Origin: Fusibacter sp. A1 | Lineage (GTDB): Bacteria; Bacillota; Clostridia; Peptostreptococcales; Acidaminobacteraceae | NCBI RefSeq assembly: GCF_004125825.1 | Contig: NZ_QQWI01000014.1 | Coordinates: 27,721-91,720, forward strand | Direction of reading: 5' to 3' | Length of the DNA: 64,000 nucleotides | Part shown: one piece after another, positions 42,393 through 51,913 of the stretch | How the letters are laid out: every line of letters begins with the position of its first letter | Numbering within the stretch: the first letter of the stretch is position 1 | Position numbers and translations under genes: made by a program | The notes under the pieces: model-generated | The model's database searches: none | The model's input: the letters and a program-made list of their open reading frames with translations, nothing else | What the model was told of the DNA's origin: nothing

Positions 42393-43592
42393 ATGCAACT
42401 TGCCAATTTTAAAGAAAAACTGATCGAATCATTGATCGGTAATGTTTTAATGTTCGGACTCAATTTGATTTTCCCCATGGTCATCAGCAGAATTTACGGT
42501 GTTGAGACCTATGGCAGTTATGTTTATGGAATCACGATCATCTCGATAGCGCTTTTTATGGCAAACTTGGGGATGGATGTCGGGTTGCTGTATTACATAC
42601 CCAAGACTGGCAACCGGTATGTGACTTCCAGTTTTGTCCTAAATGTGTTTACCTCCGCATTGGCCATGCTTATCATCCACTTGTTTATGCCCAGAACACT
42701 GAGCCCTTATTTGGGGCTTGTATGGCTGCTTTCCGCGGAGCAACTCTTTTTTAGCATCTATAGGGCGAGACATCATATAAAAAGTTTTTTTCTTATCAAA
42801 TCATTCGTAGGGATTTGTATGACGATCCTAATCTCCTACATCCTATATCTGAGATTTGGACCGACAGAACTTAACATTGTCATCGCGACCTACTTATCGG
42901 CCATTCTTTCAACAGCATTTTATGCTTATCAGAACAGAAGTATGTTTGGTGGGTTTGAACTTAAAACAGAGTTTGTTTTCTACTCGCTTACAGTGATCTT
43001 GGGCGGAGTGATGTCGCTGCTTATCGCTTATATCGACATCGTCATGATCGAGGCGATGATGACCAAGGCTGATGTGGGCTTATATAAGGTTGCGACTGAA
43101 CTGGCGCAACTTCCATCCTTCTTTCTAAGAATCGTCAATACGGTATTTCCTCCGTTGGTCTCTAAACTGTACCATGAAGGTAATCTGCCGGAAGTCAGAC
43201 GACTTTACGAACGCATCACAAGGTATCTTTTTGTCTTATCGAGTATCACAATTCTTATCATCCTACTCTTATGGAAACCGATACTCTCCCTTTATGGTGT
43301 GGAATATCTGGTGGCGAAAAACGTACTCATCTATCGAGGAATAGGACAACTCGTCAATGCTAGTGTGGGCAGTGTCTGGTATATTGTGCTGATGACCGGG
43401 CACCAAAAGATTAGATTGATTTCGATTCTGGCATCTGCCTTGATCAATATCACGCTTAACTATCTTTTGATTCCACCAATGGGGATTGACGGGGCCGCCT
43501 TAGCAAGTATGGCTTCGACTGTGTTTATCAATATCATCGGTTTTTTCGTTGTAAAAAAAATTCTCGATGCCAAAGTGTTCTATATCATCTAG
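42393..43592 (+). CDS. Polysaccharide flippase (Wzx/MOP superfamily)
   Basis: A 399-residue membrane protein with about twelve hydrophobic helices of the MOP superfamily. It probably flips lipid-linked oligosaccharide units. Features are the N-terminal NVLMFGLNLIFPMVISRIYG, typical of polysaccharide_synt, and the C-terminal LNYLLIPPMGIDGAALAS, a hallmark of these exporters. No glycosyltransferase or polysaccharide cluster lies nearby, so its substrate is unknown. ATG 42393 follows AGAGGTGAC. Confidence 0.85.
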   Translation: MQLANFKEKLIESLIGNVLMFGLNLIFPMVISRIYGVETYGSYVYGITIISIALFMANLGMDVGLLYYIPKTGNRYVTSSFVLNVFTSALAMLIIHLFMPRTLSPYLGLVWLLSAEQLFFSIYRARHHIKSFFLIKSFVGICMTILISYILYLRFGPTELNIVIATYLSAILSTAFYAYQNRSMFGGFELKTEFVFYSLTVILGGVMSLLIAYIDIVMIEAMMTKADVGLYKVATELAQLPSFFLRIVNTVFPPLVSKLYHEGNLPEVRRLYERITRYLFVLSSITILIILLLWKPILSLYGVEYLVAKNVLIYRGIGQLVNASVGSVWYIVLMTGHQKIRLISILASALINITLNYLLIPPMGIDGAALASMASTVFINIIGFFVVKKILDAKVFYII

Positions 43593-43718
43593 CGCCACGA
43601 GGATGCATACAGCTCCATTTTCAAATATGAATAAGAGTTAATACCAAACGGAGTTGAATTAGCTGTAAAGGCGTGATATGGTTGGATACAAGGTACTATT
43701 AACAACAGGAGAATGGAC

Positions 43719-44573
43719 ATGAAAAAAAATATCAAACAGTTTCTACTAATCAATCTGGGATTACTTGTAATGGCAATCGGCCTTCATTTCTTCTTGATCG
43801 CGGCGGATCTTGCGGTAGGTGGCATCACTGGTCTTGCAATGGTGATCAATCATTATCTGCCTCAGATTCCGATTGGAGTGATCATGATGGGATTCAACAT
43901 AATGTTGTTTATCCTGGCACTGCTTATTCTGGGCAAGGAATTCACTGGATACACGCTATATTCAAGCTTCGCACTTTCGGGTATGATTTACCTATTTGAC
44001 CTCTTGATTCCGATGAACGGACCGATGGTCGATGACATTTTGTTAAACCTTCTTTTTGGAATCGTGATCCAAGGGATTGGAATGGGACTCATCTTTTATC
44101 AGAACGCTTCCACAGGCGGTACGGATATTATCGCTAAAATCATCAATAAGTTTACTCATATGGACATCGGCAAGGCGCTGCTTCTTGCGGATTTTGCAGT
44201 GGCGATTTTTGCAGGACTTGCCTTCGGATTCGCCTTAGGACTTTGGGCGCTTGTAGGGATTGTGATGAACGGGCTTGTCATAGACCGCGTAATCGCAGGA
44301 TTTGAGATGAAATTGAATGTGGTCGTCATCAGTAATGAATATGAGTTGATCAATGACTTTGTACTCGAAGTTCTTGATAGAAGTACAACGATCTATGAAG
44401 CGCATGGGGGTTACTCCGGTACGAAAAAACAAGTGGTTCAGACAATCCTCAATAAAAAGGAATATATCAGATTAAAGCAATACATCAAGACGATTGACCC
44501 TCAGGCCTTCCTTTCAGTCGGATTCATACATGAAGTCTTGGGTGAGGGATTCAATCAATATCTTAATCAATAA
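43719..44573 (+). CDS. YitT-family membrane protein (DUF161/DUF2179)
   Basis: A 284-residue protein with five or six N-terminal transmembrane helices (about residues 8-190), including GGITGLAMVINHYLP and YQNASTGGTDIIAKI. A C-terminal soluble DUF2179 domain follows (about 200-284, VLDRSTTIYEAHGGYSG and LSVGFIHEVLGEGF). Function unknown; transport is suspected for the family. ATG 43719 suits the RBS AACAGGAG better than the ATG at 43713. Confidence 0.9.
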   Translation: MKKNIKQFLLINLGLLVMAIGLHFFLIAADLAVGGITGLAMVINHYLPQIPIGVIMMGFNIMLFILALLILGKEFTGYTLYSSFALSGMIYLFDLLIPMNGPMVDDILLNLLFGIVIQGIGMGLIFYQNASTGGTDIIAKIINKFTHMDIGKALLLADFAVAIFAGLAFGFALGLWALVGIVMNGLVIDRVIAGFEMKLNVVVISNEYELINDFVLEVLDRSTTIYEAHGGYSGTKKQVVQTILNKKEYIRLKQYIKTIDPQAFLSVGFIHEVLGEGFNQYLNQ

Positions 44574-44580
44574 CAAAGAA

Positions 44581-44605
44581 AAAACGCTCATAGGAGCGTT
44601 TTTTT
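44581..44605. terminator. Bidirectional terminator between yitT-like gene and nox
   Basis: AAAACGCTC/GAGCGTTTT with T residues downstream and A residues upstream, serving both convergent genes. Confidence 0.9.
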
Positions 44606-44618
44606 AGTGTTAGGGAAC

Positions 44619-45944
44619 TTAAGCGCTAAGGCCTGCCGCGTTGAGCAAGTTCCATGGTTTATTGTAATGAGGCTGGAAGAAGAAATCGACAAATGCCAGC
44701 TCATCGACAGTCATTTTATTTTGAATGCACACGCTGATCGTATTGATGGATTGTGTGAGGTCCGCAGTGGAGATAATCTGTGCTCCAAGAATTCTTCTAG
44801 ATTCTTTTTCATAGACCAGCTTGACTTTGACTTCATCATAGGTCGGCATAAACTCCGGCCTGTGGTTTTCTACCACGGTCACTGTCTCAATAGAAAAGCC
44901 TTCGGAAAGCGCTGCAAGTTCTGTAAGCCCTGTTGAGGCGATATTATGCTCATAGATTTTGATGCCTGACGTACCTTGTGTACCCATATACCTTGTAGTA
45001 GGACCCATTAGATTTCTGGCCACAAGGGTACCCATTCTCACAGCGTTTGTGGCAAGCGGCATGTAACCAGGTTTGCCAGTAGGATTATAGATGATCGCAC
45101 AGCTATCGCCAGCGGCATACACATCTTCCTTGGAGGTTCTCATGTACTCGTCCACTATGATGGCGCCATTGTCCATCGTGTCTACTTGACCCTTGACAAG
45201 CTCCGTATTCGGTTTGAATCCGATGCAAAGGATCACAAGATCAGTATCTACCTCTGAACGGTCGGTGACAACTTTGGACACTTTACCGTCGGTGCCTTCG
45301 AATCGAACCACCTTCTCGCCTAGCGCCAATTGGATGCCATGATCTTCAAATGCCTTCTCTGCTACGGCTGTGTACTCAGGGTCGAGATACCTTGACATGA
45401 TTCGGTCCTGGGCATCGATCAAGGTTACCTCTTTACCGTTCATTTCAAATGCTTCAACTAGTTCAACACCGATATAGCCTGCGCCTATCACTGTGATATG
45501 TTTTGCTGATTTTGATTTTTCGATGATATCGTTTGAGTGATGGAAATTCTTAGACAGAAGGATGTTATCAAGTTCGATTCCCTCAAATTTTGGAACGATA
45601 GGCCATGATCCCGTCGTGAGAATCAGCTTGTCGTAAGAGTCATCGACAAGTTCGCCGGAAATCAAGTTTTTTGCCTGTAGTGTTTTTGCATCCGTATCGA
45701 TCTGAAGCACATCATGTCTCATGTGGGTTACGACTCCAAGTTCCCGTAACTTCTCAGGGGAGCAGTAGAAAAGGCCGTCAGAATCCTTTACAACGCCTCC
45801 TACATATAGAGCAATCCCGCAAGACAAGAACGAAATATTGTCATTTCGCTCATAGACTGTGATTTGTGCCTCTGGATATAATTTAGCCGCATTGAGTATT
45901 GCGGCGGTGCCTGCATGTGTACAACCGATAACTGCGATTTTCAT
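44619..45944 (-). CDS. nox: NADH oxidase (Nox / CoA-disulfide reductase family)
   Basis: FAD-dependent pyridine-nucleotide oxidoreductase, 441 residues. The active-site C42 lies in NISFLSCGIALYVGG, the signature of water-forming NADH oxidases. The NADH-binding GAGYIGVELVEAF, FAD-binding YAAGDSCA and the C-terminal dimerisation domain (HNIASTGLTE...) are present. It probably removes O2 in an anaerobe, but CoA-disulfide reductases share these motifs. ATG 45944 follows GGAGG. A Fur/PerR-like box overlaps its -35 region. Confidence 0.9.
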   Translation of the reverse strand: MKIAVIGCTHAGTAAILNAAKLYPEAQITVYERNDNISFLSCGIALYVGGVVKDSDGLFYCSPEKLRELGVVTHMRHDVLQIDTDAKTLQAKNLISGELVDDSYDKLILTTGSWPIVPKFEGIELDNILLSKNFHHSNDIIEKSKSAKHITVIGAGYIGVELVEAFEMNGKEVTLIDAQDRIMSRYLDPEYTAVAEKAFEDHGIQLALGEKVVRFEGTDGKVSKVVTDRSEVDTDLVILCIGFKPNTELVKGQVDTMDNGAIIVDEYMRTSKEDVYAAGDSCAIIYNPTGKPGYMPLATNAVRMGTLVARNLMGPTTRYMGTQGTSGIKIYEHNIASTGLTELAALSEGFSIETVTVVENHRPEFMPTYDEVKVKLVYEKESRRILGAQIISTADLTQSINTISVCIQNKMTVDELAFVDFFFQPHYNKPWNLLNAAGLSA

Positions 45945-45991
45945 AGGTGTTTCCTCCAATGTTCGTTTGTAATGATTTCAACTTTGATATT

Positions 45992-46024
45992 ATTATAACA
46001 CGATGTTCATGAAAATCAATATCA
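45992..46024 (-). promoter_or_regulatory. nox promoter with Fur/PerR-like box
   Basis: On the minus strand TTGATT (46019-46014) and TATAAT (45997-45992) are separated by 16 bp. TGATATTGATTTTCA (46024-46010) overlaps the -35 and fits the Fur 7-1-7 palindrome with two mismatches. Peroxide or iron control of an oxygen-consuming enzyme would make sense, but the specific regulator is inferred. Confidence 0.45.
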
Positions 46025-46077
46025 TTTGAACTATTTTATTGAAGTTTATTTTCACAGTGGTCGCTGAAAAAGAAATA

Positions 46078-46100
46078 AACAGCCCTATTGGACTGTTTTT
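46078..46100 (-). terminator. Hairpin at the end of the YprB-like gene
   Basis: AACAG-C-CC pairs with GG-A-CTGTT across TATT with one mismatch, overlapping the stop codon region; the minus strand continues with T-rich sequence. Confidence 0.55.
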
Positions 46101-47032
46101 AGTATCTCAAGTATGATTTCCTCTATGTTTGCCAGTTGAAGCATATCGTTGATAATTACTTGACAATTTTTAGGCTTTATTCTGACATGTAGGACCTGTT
46201 CGAGTGTTGGCAGATGGACAAGAAGAACATCCATACGTGGATGGGGAAGCTTAACCGTCAATAGATTGATAGAGAATTGATGGTCGCTAGTTACAATCTC
46301 ATGATCACCAAATGAGGTATAGCTTTTTAGAGGGTGATCAGACAAGCCGTTGATGCATATACGATGCCCATCGATTTTCAGAACATATATAAATTGGCGG
46401 TTCATGCTTAGTCTAGGTGTAAGCGATAGCTGGTCCTTGGGGGCGAGGTACTGATAAAGCCGCCAAAGCGGATACATATTGACGATGTCATCCGCATTGT
46501 GGAGCAGTATTTTTTTTAGCAGTGCATCGTCGGGAGACTTCAAATAAAGCTTGTAGTCCTCAATGCTTTCCTTTCCGCTGATCGTATCAGTCCTATTGAT
46601 GCCGAGTAGACTTTCAATAGTCTTCAGTTTTCTGTTCTCTAACGTGTCTAGTTCTATGTGCTTAGCCCAACTCAGCAAATCAGTCCACATATGCTTTGTG
46701 TACTGATAGGGAAGCAAGTGATGTTTGGTTCTGGCTTCCAAATAGGGACGGTCAAATCGATCGCCGTTGAAGGTGATGATATGGCAAGGTTCTCTTAAGT
46801 ACTCGTCAAGTGCGTTTAAAAGCTCGGGTTCATCGTCCGGCCCCTGGGCAAACCATTGGATCAGTTCCAAATCGCTCTCGCGTACCGCCATCACACCGAT
46901 AAGCATGACGTAGGTGTAGGTTCTATGAAAGCCCGTCGTTTCAATATCGAGAAACACGGTCTGCACATTATCCAAGATAGGAAAGGTAACTTGTATATCG
47001 GGTTTTGGGTAATTTTTTTTTACAACAATCAT
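46085..47032 (-). CDS. Ribonuclease H-like (YprB-type) exonuclease domain protein
   Basis: A 315-residue protein with a DEDD exonuclease-like RNase H fold. Exo I is FLDIETTGFHRTYTYVMLIG, Exo II is ITFNGDRFDRPYLEAR and Exo III is LLHNADDIVNM. The acidic residues needed for two-metal catalysis are therefore present. About 110 C-terminal residues follow the nuclease domain and are unassigned. Bacillus YprB-family members have unknown substrates. The start has no clear RBS at normal distance (GGAGATAGG is about 20 nt upstream), so the N-terminus is less sure. Confidence 0.82.
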   Translation of the reverse strand: MIVVKKNYPKPDIQVTFPILDNVQTVFLDIETTGFHRTYTYVMLIGVMAVRESDLELIQWFAQGPDDEPELLNALDEYLREPCHIITFNGDRFDRPYLEARTKHHLLPYQYTKHMWTDLLSWAKHIELDTLENRKLKTIESLLGINRTDTISGKESIEDYKLYLKSPDDALLKKILLHNADDIVNMYPLWRLYQYLAPKDQLSLTPRLSMNRQFIYVLKIDGHRICINGLSDHPLKSYTSFGDHEIVTSDHQFSINLLTVKLPHPRMDVLLVHLPTLEQVLHVRIKPKNCQVIINDMLQLANIEEIILEILKTVQ

Positions 47033-47188
47033 ATGCGTATAAGGCTCTAGACCTATCTCCTTCTCTAGTAGTTATGTTATAATAATATCGTCTTTGTAAA
47101 AGTTTAGCAAGGTAAGCACGTGATTGGATGGTACGAGTCATTCAATCCACCTGTTCATATACCGATTAAAATTATTAAGGAGAAACGT

Positions 47189-48238
47189 ATGAATCTCATT
47201 GCCATCGATCAAATAGTAGAAGGTATGACCCTTGCTGAAGACATAATCAATGAAGAGGGAGTCATCTACCTGAATACTGGGACAGAGCTAAAGGGTAGAC
47301 ATATCAGACTGCTTGAAAATCTCAACGTGACCTTTGTCTATGTGGTTGTCGATAAGCCTAGCTCGGAGGCTGGAATAGACTTACCTGTTAAAGCCGTTAA
47401 GTCATTCAATAAGGAATTCAAGCATACGCTTGAAACATTTAAGAACATCTATACTAAGGTGCGTTTCGGGTCCCGGATCGCTATCGATGAAGTCAAGAAA
47501 TCTCTTGAGCCACTCGTAGAAGGAATTCTTAACGACAATGATATTTTGGGAAGCCTACGATCCATTGAGATCAATGATGAATATACATTCAAACACTCCA
47601 TCAATGTCAGTCTGATTTCCAGTATGATTGGAAAGTGGATGGGGTATGACGAGGAGAAACTTAAACTACTGTCAGTTGCCGGACTGCTCCATGATCTTGG
47701 AAAGTGCAAAGTTCCGAGTGAAATTTTAAACAAGCCCTCACGTCTTGAGGATAATGAATTTGAAATCATGAAAACACATGCCTTACTTGGATTTTCCATC
47801 TTGACCGAAAGTGGCAACGACAATCTAGATATCTTAAAAGGAATCTTGCAGCATCACGAACGAATTGATGGAAACGGATATCCGAACGGGCTACGCGGTG
47901 ATGCGATCCATGAGTTTGCCAGAATCATCGCAGTCGCGGATATTTTTGATGCGATGACGACGGATAGGTGCTACAGGGCCAAGTTATCCGCATTTGAAGT
48001 TGCCGAAGAACTTTCTAGGCTGAGTTATGATCATCTTGACGTGAAGATCGTCACCTTGTTCATTCAAAACATCTCGAAGTTTTTTGTTGGAAACAGAGTG
48101 CTACTTAATACTGGAGACATAGGAGAGGTAATCATGGTCAATCCATTTGCAATTACTCGCCCTTTGATCAAACTCACTTCGGATTTTATCGATCTTTCAA
48201 AAGACTATAGACTTCAGATCGTCGAAGTTAAAAGTTGA
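47189..48238 (+). CDS. HD-GYP domain protein, second copy
   Basis: A 349-residue paralogue of the protein at 7142-8182 with the same order of domains: N-terminal beta domain (MNLIAIDQIVEGMTLAEDI), helical linker and HD-GYP domain. Motifs are LLHDLGKCKVPSEILNKPS, HHERIDGNGYPNGL and ADIFDAMTTDRCYR. It probably hydrolyses c-di-GMP. ATG 47189 follows AAGGAG; TATAAT lies at 47077-47082. It is divergent from the YprB-like gene and stands alone. Confidence 0.9.
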   Translation: MNLIAIDQIVEGMTLAEDIINEEGVIYLNTGTELKGRHIRLLENLNVTFVYVVVDKPSSEAGIDLPVKAVKSFNKEFKHTLETFKNIYTKVRFGSRIAIDEVKKSLEPLVEGILNDNDILGSLRSIEINDEYTFKHSINVSLISSMIGKWMGYDEEKLKLLSVAGLLHDLGKCKVPSEILNKPSRLEDNEFEIMKTHALLGFSILTESGNDNLDILKGILQHHERIDGNGYPNGLRGDAIHEFARIIAVADIFDAMTTDRCYRAKLSAFEVAEELSRLSYDHLDVKIVTLFIQNISKFFVGNRVLLNTGDIGEVIMVNPFAITRPLIKLTSDFIDLSKDYRLQIVEVKS

Positions 48239-48288
48239 TAGCCTTTATTTGAATATCGTCTTTAATCATCAAATTGAATTAATAAAAA

Positions 48289-48336
48289 AAACCAGCACTA
48301 CGATGTTCATCACATACGTAAGCGTGCTGGTTTTTT
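48289..48336. terminator. Bidirectional terminator between HD-GYP and asparaginase genes
   Basis: AACCAGCAC pairs with GTGCTGGTT around a structured loop (inner TACG/CGTA), flanked by A-run and T-run. Confidence 0.85.
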
Positions 48337-48387
48337 GTGGTTGAAACCTGAATAATCGTAAGACGGCTCAGGTTTGATCATTCTGAA

Positions 48388-49377
48388 TTATTCATAATAA
48401 CCGTTTTCAAACAGTAGTTTGATCTGGTTCATATCATCTGTGAAGGCTTTGGCAAGCATCAGCTTGATACGGGCTTTCTGGCCGTTTAGGTTGCAGCCGA
48501 ATATCGCACCTAAGTCATGTAGCTGCTTTCCGCCGCCGTCGTAGCCATAACTGCCTAAAACCCTACCCATTGGACATCTAGAAACGATGACTACAGGAAT
48601 ATTGAGCTCCAAGGCTCTTCCGATACCTGACATCATTTCTGGTGGAATATTGCCTCGGCCCATCGCCTCGATGACAAATCCTTTGGCGCCTTTGTCAATT
48701 AAGAAATCAATGACTAGTGAATCCATACCGACTGCGGTTTTTATCAAATGGACGTTCTCTTCCAAGGTGTCGACTTCGATATGCTGGTGTTTGGTGATGT
48801 TTCTATAATAAATCACTTGGTCGTTGTCTACGATTCCAAGAGGTCCGAATTCCAAGCTTTTAAACGTATCAAGCGACATCGTGTGTGTTTTTGTCGTTTC
48901 GCTGGCAGCGTTTACTTCGTTGTTGAGTACGATAAGCACACCTTTCATACGAGATTTGTCGCTGGTCGCAGTACAGATAGCCGCAGAAAGATTCGATGGA
49001 CCGTCGTAACCAAGCTCGGATCCGTTTCTCATCGCTGCTACCATGACAATCGGTTTTGGAGTGTTTATGGATAAATCCAAATAATAAGCTGTTTCTTCAA
49101 GCGAATCCGTACCGTGTGTGATCACCACACCTGAAATATCATCTCTTGCAATCAGACCAAGTACGACAGCTCTTAACTCATGCATTTTTTTCGGTGTCAT
49201 CTGAGGACCAGGAAGTCTTGAAAAACTAACTATTTCAATCTCAGCCAGCTTATCGATATTTGTCACCATGGACATGATTTCTTCTGAGGACATTGCAGGT
49301 ATTGCTGCAGAGATTCTGGGGTCGACTTTCATAGAGATGGTTCCTCCAGTAAAGACAACAGCGATTTTTTTTAACAT
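48388..49377 (-). CDS. ansA: L-asparaginase
   Basis: Type I/II bacterial L-asparaginase that hydrolyses asparagine to aspartate and ammonia, 329 residues. The nucleophile threonine lies in VFTGGTISM (about residue 10), and the second catalytic triad part is THGTDSLEETAYYL. No signal peptide is visible, so it is probably cytoplasmic. The C-terminal domain contains GNIPPEMM and SRCPMGRV. ATG 49377 follows GGAGG; an in-frame TTG is at 49383. Monocistronic. Confidence 0.93.
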   Translation of the reverse strand: MLKKIAVVFTGGTISMKVDPRISAAIPAMSSEEIMSMVTNIDKLAEIEIVSFSRLPGPQMTPKKMHELRAVVLGLIARDDISGVVITHGTDSLEETAYYLDLSINTPKPIVMVAAMRNGSELGYDGPSNLSAAICTATSDKSRMKGVLIVLNNEVNAASETTKTHTMSLDTFKSLEFGPLGIVDNDQVIYYRNITKHQHIEVDTLEENVHLIKTAVGMDSLVIDFLIDKGAKGFVIEAMGRGNIPPEMMSGIGRALELNIPVVIVSRCPMGRVLGSYGYDGGGKQLHDLGAIFGCNLNGQKARIKLMLAKAFTDDMNQIKLLFENGYYE

Positions 49378-49559
49378 GGTCAAACCTCCAATTGCTTCTT
49401 ATGTATACGTTTTCCTTAATAATTATAACAGGATAAGGATTAAAGTGTAACTTCATTTTTGTAATAGTTTCCTTTGTGGAGTTTAACGGGTAATCGGATG
49501 GTTTTTCTCAGAGATTTAAGGTATAATAATACTGTTTGACATTGAAAAGAGGTGTAACT

Positions 49560-50723
49560 ATGATTTATTTTGACAATGCCGCAACAACTAAAGTCATCGA
49601 TGAGGTTGCGGAATTGACGTTGAAGTATATGACGGAAAACTATGGAAATCCATCTTCGCTGCATAGGATGGGTTTGAATGCTGAAAAGGGTGTAAAAAGC
49701 GCTCGAGGATTGATTGCGAAAAGATTAGGCGCTAAACCTGAGCAAATCATATTTACTTCTGGAGGAACCGAAGGAAACAATACGGTGATACTTGGAATCG
49801 CAAGGGATCGCGCAAAATTCGGCAAGCATCTAATTACTACAACTATCGAACATCCATCGGTTTTAAACTGCTTTGAGCTGCTTGAATCCGAAGGGTTTGA
49901 AGTGACATATCTCCCCGTAAACCAAGAGGGGATTGTAATGCAGGAAAGTCTGAAATCGGCACTTAGACCCGATACTCAGCTTGTGAGCATAATGATGGTC
50001 AACAATGAACTCGGATCGATCCAGCCTATAGCGGACCTGGGAGCGGTTCTGAAGTCTTCTGATTATCAAGGTTATTTTCATAGCGACGGGACACAAGCGC
50101 TCGGTAAACTGAAATTGAACTTTACTAGTCTACCTTTGGACTTTTTTACCGCTGCCGCCCATAAGTGTCACGGACCAAAGGGTGTTGGATTCATCTACGC
50201 TAGATCTGGACGACTTCCCAAAGCGTACATGATCGGTGGCGGTCAGGAATCCAATCAACGATCAGGTACGCATAACACGGCTGGAATCGTCGGAATGGCA
50301 AAAGCGATCGATATGGTTTATGCGGACTTTGAGAGTTCTAGACAAAAAATAAGTGAGTTTAGCATCAAGATCAGATCTTATTTTGAGGACTACGGTGATT
50401 CATGCAGGGTCTATACTCCTCAGCTGGAGAAATCTGTACCCCATATCATTGATGTGGCATTCAAGCATCTAAAAGCCGAAGTGTTGCTCCATACACTCGA
50501 AAAGTACGGCATCATGGTGTCTTCAGGTTCGGCTTGTTCAACGAACAAGCAGTTGAAGGTATCTCATGTGCTATCGGCAATCGGCGCAAAACAGGAATTT
50601 ATCGATGGAGCGATACGGATCAGCATGTCGAAGTTGACAACAGAAGAAGAAGTAAATCATTTGATAATGACTTTGGATAAGGTGTTACCCGAACTACAGG
50701 CGGTAACAGGGCGGAGGTTTTAA
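49560..50723 (+). CDS. iscS: Cysteine desulfurase (IscS/NifS family)
   Basis: PLP enzyme that moves sulfur from cysteine to an active-site cysteine, 387 residues. The PLP lysine is K202 in AAAHKCHGPKGVGF, and the catalytic C326 is in SSGSACSTN on the mobile loop. FDNAATTKV near the N-terminus and GGQESNQRSGTHNTAGI are family motifs. The stop overlaps the ThiI start by one base, so it most likely supplies persulfide to ThiI for 4-thiouridine in tRNA and not for general Fe-S assembly. ATG 49560 follows GAGGTG. Confidence 0.95.
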   Translation: MIYFDNAATTKVIDEVAELTLKYMTENYGNPSSLHRMGLNAEKGVKSARGLIAKRLGAKPEQIIFTSGGTEGNNTVILGIARDRAKFGKHLITTTIEHPSVLNCFELLESEGFEVTYLPVNQEGIVMQESLKSALRPDTQLVSIMMVNNELGSIQPIADLGAVLKSSDYQGYFHSDGTQALGKLKLNFTSLPLDFFTAAAHKCHGPKGVGFIYARSGRLPKAYMIGGGQESNQRSGTHNTAGIVGMAKAIDMVYADFESSRQKISEFSIKIRSYFEDYGDSCRVYTPQLEKSVPHIIDVAFKHLKAEVLLHTLEKYGIMVSSGSACSTNKQLKVSHVLSAIGAKQEFIDGAIRISMSKLTTEEEVNHLIMTLDKVLPELQAVTGRRF

Positions 50724-51913
50724 TGGAACAGAATTTGTTGGTAATAAGATATGGCGAAATCGCCTTAAAAGGTGCGAACCGTAATTTTTTTGAATCTCGT
50801 CTGATGAGAAACATAAAATCTGGACTGAAAAATATTGAAGGTTCAGTTGTCACCAAGGAGCATGGCAGAATGTTCGTCAAGTATCTTCCAGAGAACCACA
50901 CGGAAGTCACAGAAGCGATAAAAAAGGTGTTCGGAATCGTCTCGTATTCACCTGCTGAAGTAGTTGCAAACGACATGGAGGCAATTGCTGAAGTGGCAAT
51001 CAATCAAATGAAGGATATCGTTGCAAAACGAGGTCCTGTATCCTTTAAAGTTGAGACAAGAAGACCTAACAAAGGCTTTAAACCTCAATCTCCTGAAATT
51101 TCCAGGATTATCGGTGGAGATATTTTAAAGAGTTGCGATGGGGTTGCGGTTAATGTTAGGAATCCTGATGTGACGGTTCAAATCGAAATCAGAGAAAAGA
51201 CTTATGTCTATACAGATGTGATCAAATGTCAGGGCGGTATGCCCTATAAGACAGCTGGAAGAGCCATGCTTTTACTTTCTGGCGGTATCGACAGTCCGGT
51301 TGCGGCATTCATGATGGCGCGTAGAGGATTAGAAATTGAAGCGGTCCATTTCCATAGCTATCCATTTACAAGCGAAAGGGCGCAAGAAAAAGTCTATGAA
51401 CTTGCGCGTAAATTAGCTGTATACACTGGCAGAGTCAGAATTCATTCGGTAAATCTCCTTGATATCCAAAAGCAAATAGGTAAAAAGTGTCCGAGTGAGG
51501 AAATGACAATTCTGTCTAGAAGGTTTATGATGGCAATTGCGACAAAAATCGCCGAAGATAGAGATTGCAAAGCACTTGTAACCGGGGAAAGTCTAGGACA
51601 AGTCGCTTCTCAAACAATAGAGGGGATCAATGTCACGACAGATGCTACACATCTTCCGGTATTCAGGCCTCTTATTTCGATGGACAAAGTCGATATCATG
51701 GACATCGCAAAAAAAATTGACACTTATGAAACCTCCATTTTACCTTTTGAAGACTGCTGTACTGTTTTCCTACCTGATAGAGTAGTTACAAAACCAAAAG
51801 TTGATATAATTAGAGCATCTGAAGCTTTGTTGGATAAAGAGAAACTTATAAATGATGCGATTGAATCGATGGAGATCATTATTGTTAAAGGGGAAGAATC
51901 TTATGAAATGTAA
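50723..51913 (+). CDS. thiI: tRNA 4-thiouridine synthase ThiI
   Basis: tRNA sulfurtransferase for s4U8, also linked to thiamine thiazole synthesis, 396 residues. It has an N-terminal ferredoxin-like and THUMP domain (about 1-165) and a PP-loop AMP-forming domain (SGGIDSPVAAFMMARRG). The C-terminal rhodanese domain found in E. coli is absent, as usual in Firmicutes. It overlaps both neighbours (1 bp with iscS, 11 bp with the downstream gene). Confidence 0.95.
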   Translation: MEQNLLVIRYGEIALKGANRNFFESRLMRNIKSGLKNIEGSVVTKEHGRMFVKYLPENHTEVTEAIKKVFGIVSYSPAEVVANDMEAIAEVAINQMKDIVAKRGPVSFKVETRRPNKGFKPQSPEISRIIGGDILKSCDGVAVNVRNPDVTVQIEIREKTYVYTDVIKCQGGMPYKTAGRAMLLLSGGIDSPVAAFMMARRGLEIEAVHFHSYPFTSERAQEKVYELARKLAVYTGRVRIHSVNLLDIQKQIGKKCPSEEMTILSRRFMMAIATKIAEDRDCKALVTGESLGQVASQTIEGINVTTDATHLPVFRPLISMDKVDIMDIAKKIDTYETSILPFEDCCTVFLPDRVVTKPKVDIIRASEALLDKEKLINDAIESMEIIIVKGEESYEM